A stretch of 64,000 nt of DNA. Source: Pseudomonas xantholysinigenes (GTDB lineage: Bacteria > Pseudomonadota > Gammaproteobacteria > Pseudomonadales > Pseudomonadaceae). The stretch is from the NCBI RefSeq assembly GCF_014268885.2, contig NZ_CP077095.1:2485501-2549500 (forward strand), read 5' to 3'. Under the pieces are notes generated by a model. The model had not been told where the DNA came from, did not search any database, and was given only the letters and a program-made list of their open reading frames with translations. A program made the translations under genes and the position numbers. How positions within the stretch are numbered: position 1 is the first letter of the stretch; each line of letters starts with the position of its first letter. Below, piece after piece: positions 60,203 through 64,000 of the stretch.

Positions 60203-60765
60203 ACGCCGGCCAGCGCCGGGTCGCGGCGCCACTCCAGCCAGCCGCGCACGGCGATCAGGGTGAACAAGGCATACAGCGCGGCGGTCAGGTACAGGCCCTT
60301 GTACAGGAACAAACCGACGAAGATCACATCGACCACCACCCACAATGCCCAGCATTGCAGGCGCTTTTGCGCCATCCACAATTGCGCGACCAGGCTGAAA
60401 CCGGTGAGCGCGGCGTCCAGCCACGGCTGGGCCGCGTCGGTCCAATGGGCCATGCCAGCGCCCAGCAGCAGGCTGGCCAGCAAGCCACAGGCCAGGCCCT
60501 TGAGCAGCGGGGCAGGGGCCAGGCGCGACACCAGGCGGGCATCCTCGACCCGGTCCGGGCGGGTCCATTGCCACCAGCCGTACAGCTGCAACACGGCGTA
60601 CACCAGTTGCAGGAGCATGTCCGAGTACAGCTTCACCTCGTAGAAGATCCAGCTGTAGAGCACCACCATCACCAGGCCGATCGGCCAGCACCAGGGGTTC
60701 TGCTTGACGGTGAGCCAGACGGCGATGACGCCGAGCGCGGCGGCGAAGAGTTCGAGGCCGGACAT
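60199..60765 (-). CDS. pnuC: Nicotinamide riboside transporter PnuC
   Basis: 188 residues from the ATG at 60765, with AAGGA seven bases upstream. Seven membrane helices; family marks are LTVKQNPWCWPIGLVMVVLY, YSDMLLQLVYAVLQLYGWWQW (a W-rich substrate helix) and LWVVVDVIFVGLFLYKGLYL. Facilitated uptake of nicotinamide riboside, driven by phosphorylation by the coupled NadR-like kinase. Confidence 0.94.
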   Translation of the reverse strand: MSGLELFAAALGVIAVWLTVKQNPWCWPIGLVMVVLYSWIFYEVKLYSDMLLQLVYAVLQLYGWWQWTRPDRVEDARLVSRLAPAPLLKGLACGLLASLLLGAGMAHWTDAAQPWLDAALTGFSLVAQLWMAQKRLQCWALWVVVDVIFVGLFLYKGLYLTAALYALFTLIAVRGWLEWRRDPALAGV

Positions 60766-60972
60766 CGGCGATCCTTGACGGGTTGGAGGGACGGTGGGGG
60801 ATTGTACCGTTTGGCGCGTGGCGTGCCACTCACCTTGTGCCGAGCAACGACCTGTCATTCTTATCAGTTTCGCCTACCGGTGGGGGTTGGCAGGTTAACC
60901 CTGCAGGTGCGGAAAAGCCGCACCGCGGTGCACTCGTGCCGCACGATCAATAATGGATTCGTTGGAGGGGTG

Positions 60973-62214
60973 ATGAAAACAACACTCACAAAATTGCTGC
61001 CGTGCCTGGTATTACCAGTGTTGCTGCAGCCGGTGGCCGCCAGTGCCGAATCGTGCGCTGAAACCTTGAAAACAATCGAGTCGCTGTATAACAACACGGT
61101 AGACAAGTGCCGTTCGGGACCTGCGTCGAACTGTTCGGGGTTGCTGATCAGGGGAACGCACCGTTCGCCAGATGGCAAGTACGACGTCTGGAATCCCAGT
61201 CCGAAGGCCCAGGAGTTAGGCACCTTCGCAGCCTCTTGGATGCGCGCCGATGGGATCAGCTACGAGGATCCTGGGCTGAAAACCAATAATGGTTATCTGA
61301 TCATGCCGTTCGACAAGGTCGAGAAACCTGAGACGCCCGTCCATGTGTATTGTGCATTTCCCAATGATGCCTGGACCGATTTTCGTGATGACAACGGTTG
61401 TGGGGATAATAAGAACACCCCATCTACCCAGGAGCCGGTCTGCCAGTCAATGAAACCACCCATCAATGACGCCGCGGGGTGGTTGGCACTGTTCATCAAG
61501 TACCAGCGAGACAAAATGCAGGACCAGTATCAGTGCGGCTTCAACATGCGAGGGAATGGCGAGGCGGCGAATCAAGCACGTACGCTGGCGTTCCAGCAGT
61601 TCATCAAGGCGCGGCAGGCCATCAATACCCGTGAGTTCCAGACCCAGACCGAGCTGCGCCTGGGTAACCCGAAAACCGATGAATTACCGATATTGGCCTT
61701 CTTCTACAGCGACCCACGTGGCCTGGGGGATGCAAAGAAAAACGCCGCGGACTACAAGGCCAAGACCGGCAAGGACCGCAATATCGTCAAGATCGACTTC
61801 CCCAAGACCCCAAATGGCAAAGCTAGGTTTTCATGCCTGAGCCCGGATCCGACACCTCCCGAAAGTCAATACTGTAAAAAATACATTGCCTCCAGCGAGT
61901 GGATCCAGCGTGACGATCCTGAATTGGGCCCCAACACCTGGTCGCTGCAAGTAGTGCCAACCGACTGTGGCCGAAAGATCTCGAAAGAGCAGACTGCTCG
62001 GATGTGGGCCGAGCTGTACAACAAACACAAGGATGATGCGCAGTGGCGCGAATACAGCAAAAATGGCGGCTCGATGCGCCGGCAAATGGTCTGTCACCTG
62101 ACCTTGGTGGACGATGGCCGGCAGGTACGCGATAAACCTGTCTGGAATTTGGAGCCTGCCCGTCCTTATGTCGATCATGAAACGGCCTTGAAGATGCAGT
62201 GCAATCCCTATTGA
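60973..62214 (+). CDS. Secreted HvnC-like protein with one C-terminal WNLEP module
   Basis: 413 residues; GGAGG about five bases before the ATG. Signal peptide (1-26). Residues 27-290 resemble the halovibrin HvnC family: NCSGLLIRGTHR, YDVWNPSPKAQ, WMRAD, VHVYCAFPND, QCGFNMRG, TQTELRL, LPILAFFYSDPRGLGDAK. Residues 304-413 form a DUF2599-like module: YIASSEWIQRDDPE, WSLQVVPT, QWREYSKNGGSMRRQMVCHL, VWNLEPARP, and a final CNP. Halovibrins of Vibrio fischeri are secreted NAD-cleaving enzymes; whether this protein has that activity is unknown. Base composition is more AT-rich than its neighbours. Nothing links it by operon to pnuC, which is divergent. Confidence 0.75.
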   Translation: MKTTLTKLLPCLVLPVLLQPVAASAESCAETLKTIESLYNNTVDKCRSGPASNCSGLLIRGTHRSPDGKYDVWNPSPKAQELGTFAASWMRADGISYEDPGLKTNNGYLIMPFDKVEKPETPVHVYCAFPNDAWTDFRDDNGCGDNKNTPSTQEPVCQSMKPPINDAAGWLALFIKYQRDKMQDQYQCGFNMRGNGEAANQARTLAFQQFIKARQAINTREFQTQTELRLGNPKTDELPILAFFYSDPRGLGDAKKNAADYKAKTGKDRNIVKIDFPKTPNGKARFSCLSPDPTPPESQYCKKYIASSEWIQRDDPELGPNTWSLQVVPTDCGRKISKEQTARMWAELYNKHKDDAQWREYSKNGGSMRRQMVCHLTLVDDGRQVRDKPVWNLEPARPYVDHETALKMQCNPY

Positions 62215-62244
62215 GGGGCATGTAACGGTGTAAGTTGCGCCATG

Positions 62245-62276
62245 AAACCGGCCCGCGGATATCGGCGGGCCAGTTT
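62245..62276. terminator. Bidirectional terminator between the HvnC-like genes
   Basis: AAACCGGCCCGC pairs with GCGGGCCAGTTT (one mismatch) around an eight-base loop; short T runs follow on both strands. It lies in the 88-bp gap between the two convergent genes. Confidence 0.8.
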
Positions 62277-62302
62277 CGTTGCTGTTGGGTTATGGGCGTT
62301 GG

Positions 62303-63979
62303 TCAGGGATTGCACAGGGCTGCTTCTGTCTGAGCCGGCGAAGTGGCCTTGCGGAAGGGCTCGAGGTTCCAGTCCTTTTTCTGGCTGTAGTTTTTCCGCA
62401 GGCAGGCCAACTGCAATTTCACGCTGCCGGCGACGCCTTCCTGCCACTGCTCGTCGCGTCCGCGTTGGCGGAACAGTTCGGCATACAGGTCATCGCTCGA
62501 AGCCTGCCGGCCAATCTGGGTCGGCACTACTTGCAGCCCGAAGAATGTCGTCCCGCTTTTGCTATCGGTCTGTTCGGACCAGAGCGCCGCCTCGATCAGC
62601 TTGCGCACCGGGTTGCAGCCGCTCCTCTTCATTTCGTCTGGGTTGACGGTCGGACGGAAGGGCTCGAGGTTCCACTCGCTCTTGCCCGGATAGTTGCTGA
62701 CCAGGCATTCGACCTGAGCGCGCATGCTGCCTGGGTAGATCTCGTTTTCGCGCCAGTGCTGGCCGTCTCCATAGCGACTCTCCAGGGCTTCATACGCCGC
62801 CTGGACATTGCTCGCATCAATCTTGACGCCCGGCTTGAGCACGACATTGAGAGTCCACTCCTCGCGGCCCATACCTGGATCGTGTCGCCGTATCCACGTG
62901 GCGGAGTCGATATAGTCGCGGTTTTCCTGGCCGTCGTTGCCCGCTTGAGGTCGACCGCCCAGTGGTACTACCTGATCGTCGGCCACATAGCTGAAGCGCT
63001 CGCTGGGCGGCCTGGTGAAGTCCATGCGCAGCACCGGTACCGCATAGCCTTGCGCGTAGAGCTTGCGCTGGAAGGCCTGGGCCGGTTTGAGGCCCACGGT
63101 GGCCTTGGCCTTGCTGGTATCGCCGCGGGTGTTGGCGACATAGGTGCTGTTCGGATCCCAGACAAAAGCATCGATGTAGGGCAGGCGAGCGCTGCCGTCG
63201 GATTTCGGCGTTCCAGTCTGGTCATTGCGCAGGAGAAACTCGTTGATCAGCTCTTTGCGGGCGAAGGTATCGGTGAAACGCGTGCCCGGTGCCTGATGGA
63301 CCTTGATCATCGCGTCCCAGTCACTGGGTTGTTCGGCGTTCCATGAGCATTGCTGGACCTGGATGCGGTTCATCGGGTTGAGCAGCGTCGGGCGGGTGCC
63401 TGACCAGCGCCTGCGCCATTGCTCGGCGTCGTTCACCTCCAGGCTGTCACACGACCCCCAGGCCAGCGCCGCATTGAGGTTGGCAGGTGTTGTTGCGGAG
63501 CGGGCCTGATGGTTGGCCGGCAACGCCGCATTGAAGGGCCCGCAGCCATGCCATTGGCGTTCCGGCCCGGTGAAACCGTCAAAGCTGTAGATACACATGA
63601 AGCCGGTTTCCATGACCGGTGCCTTGAGTCGCCTGGCATCTTCAGGCGTGCGCAGGATGAAGCCCGCGGGGCGGATCAGGCGGTTGGTGCTCAGGTCCGC
63701 GCGAATCCAGCTGAAGGAAGAGGCCCCCGTCTTGAGCGCATAGGGGCTGTAGTCCCATGGGTTGAAGGGGCCGTCGTCGACCATCCGCACGGTAACCCCG
63801 CTGCAGTAGTAGTAACCGCGTGGCGCGCCAGTGGGATCCTTGCAGTCGCCGCGGATGGCGTTGTAGTTCGCGTTGATGCGCTTGACGGTATTCTCCGGGG
63901 TATCGACGGCCACTACCGTGACGGCATGCGTGGCCGGCGCCCCGAGCAGCAGCGCAATTGCCAATGTCAGCTTGTTCAT
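62303..63979 (-). CDS. Secreted HvnC-like protein with two C-terminal WNLEP modules
   Basis: 558 residues; AGGAGGT just before the ATG. Signal peptide (LTLAIALLLGAPATHAV). The N-terminal domain (about 25-340) keeps the family landmarks YYYCSGVTVRM, NPWDYSPYALKTG, FSWIRAD, MCIYSFDGF and VLRMDFTRPP. Two tandem modules follow: 356-455 (YIDSATWIRRHDP, WTLNVV, HWRENEIYPGSMRAQVECL, SEWNLEPFRP, CNP) and 461-558 (LIEAALWSEQ, GLQVVPT, QWQEGVAGSVKLQLACL, DWNLEPFRK, CNP). They are close relatives of the single module in the convergent gene. Function unknown; the shared module could be a binding or translocation unit. Confidence 0.75.
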   Translation of the reverse strand: MNKLTLAIALLLGAPATHAVTVVAVDTPENTVKRINANYNAIRGDCKDPTGAPRGYYYCSGVTVRMVDDGPFNPWDYSPYALKTGASSFSWIRADLSTNRLIRPAGFILRTPEDARRLKAPVMETGFMCIYSFDGFTGPERQWHGCGPFNAALPANHQARSATTPANLNAALAWGSCDSLEVNDAEQWRRRWSGTRPTLLNPMNRIQVQQCSWNAEQPSDWDAMIKVHQAPGTRFTDTFARKELINEFLLRNDQTGTPKSDGSARLPYIDAFVWDPNSTYVANTRGDTSKAKATVGLKPAQAFQRKLYAQGYAVPVLRMDFTRPPSERFSYVADDQVVPLGGRPQAGNDGQENRDYIDSATWIRRHDPGMGREEWTLNVVLKPGVKIDASNVQAAYEALESRYGDGQHWRENEIYPGSMRAQVECLVSNYPGKSEWNLEPFRPTVNPDEMKRSGCNPVRKLIEAALWSEQTDSKSGTTFFGLQVVPTQIGRQASSDDLYAELFRQRGRDEQWQEGVAGSVKLQLACLRKNYSQKKDWNLEPFRKATSPAQTEAALCNP

Positions 63980-64000
63980 GGGACCTCCTGTCTTGGCTGG

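Noticed and set aside
1-64000. CRISPR arrays, tRNA/rRNA genes, integrated elements
   Set aside because: No regularly spaced repeats, no cloverleaf or rRNA segments recognised, no transposase or integrase frames.

Overview
The window is a high-GC chromosomal segment from a fluorescent Pseudomonas, most likely of the P. putida group. The evidence is the gene set (MexEF-OprN, MexCD-OprJ, PvdQ, a PrtI/PrtR-like sigma/anti-sigma pair, a complete fap amyloid operon), the codon use, and REP-type repeats beginning TGTAGGAGCGGCCTTGTG. No rRNA, tRNA, CRISPR array, integrase or insertion sequence was found. Fifty protein genes are supported; the first runs off the left edge.

Layout. 1-654: partial exported HEAT/TPR protein. 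884-6729: mexE-mexF-oprN, with a LysR-type ATC-N9-GAT box upstream. 6904-9493: TetR repressor with an overlapping HExxH protein, divergent from an atypical SDR and a DsbA-fold isomerase, with a perfect operator between them. 9635-11760: small Cys-rich protein, HTH-cupin regulator, MFS exporter. 11837-14819: catalase-like peroxidase plus cytochrome b561, divergent from an ECF sigma/anti-sigma pair; both directions carry the same ECF-type promoter motif. 14831-17266: large beta-solenoid membrane protein. 17377-24470: xthA, a GNAT enzyme, tamA-tamB. 24593-29526: Mor-like regulator, two-TM peptide, Fur-related regulator, pvdQ acylase, aldo/keto reductase. 29751-35440: mexC-mexD-oprJ. 35671-42785: mobA and a third RND pump divergent from its probable two-component regulator.

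42814-51246 looks like one c-di-GMP-controlled surface polysaccharide locus: a diguanylate cyclase beside wecB-nfrB-nfrA-DUF4434, the gene set of the phage N4 glycan receptor (NGR) pathway. 51563-54322: PACE exporter and an LTA-synthase-like transferase. 54439-59355: fapABCDEF functional amyloid operon, preceded by a good sigma-54 promoter and two copies of an 18-bp dyad. 59651-60765: nicotinamide riboside uptake (pnuC) and a NadR-like kinase. 60973-63979: two convergent secreted proteins resembling halovibrin HvnC, with a C-terminal ~100-residue module present once in one and twice in the other.

The main themes are export (three RND pumps, MFS, PACE, TAM), surface matrix (NGR-type glycan, Fap amyloid) and secreted enzymes. 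The most original signals are the mirror-image ECF promoters around 13426-13506, the sigma-54/dyad control region of fap, the HvnC-like pair with its repeated module, and the 811-residue beta-solenoid membrane protein. Database comparisons were not possible; family names rest on recognition of motifs and recalled sequences.
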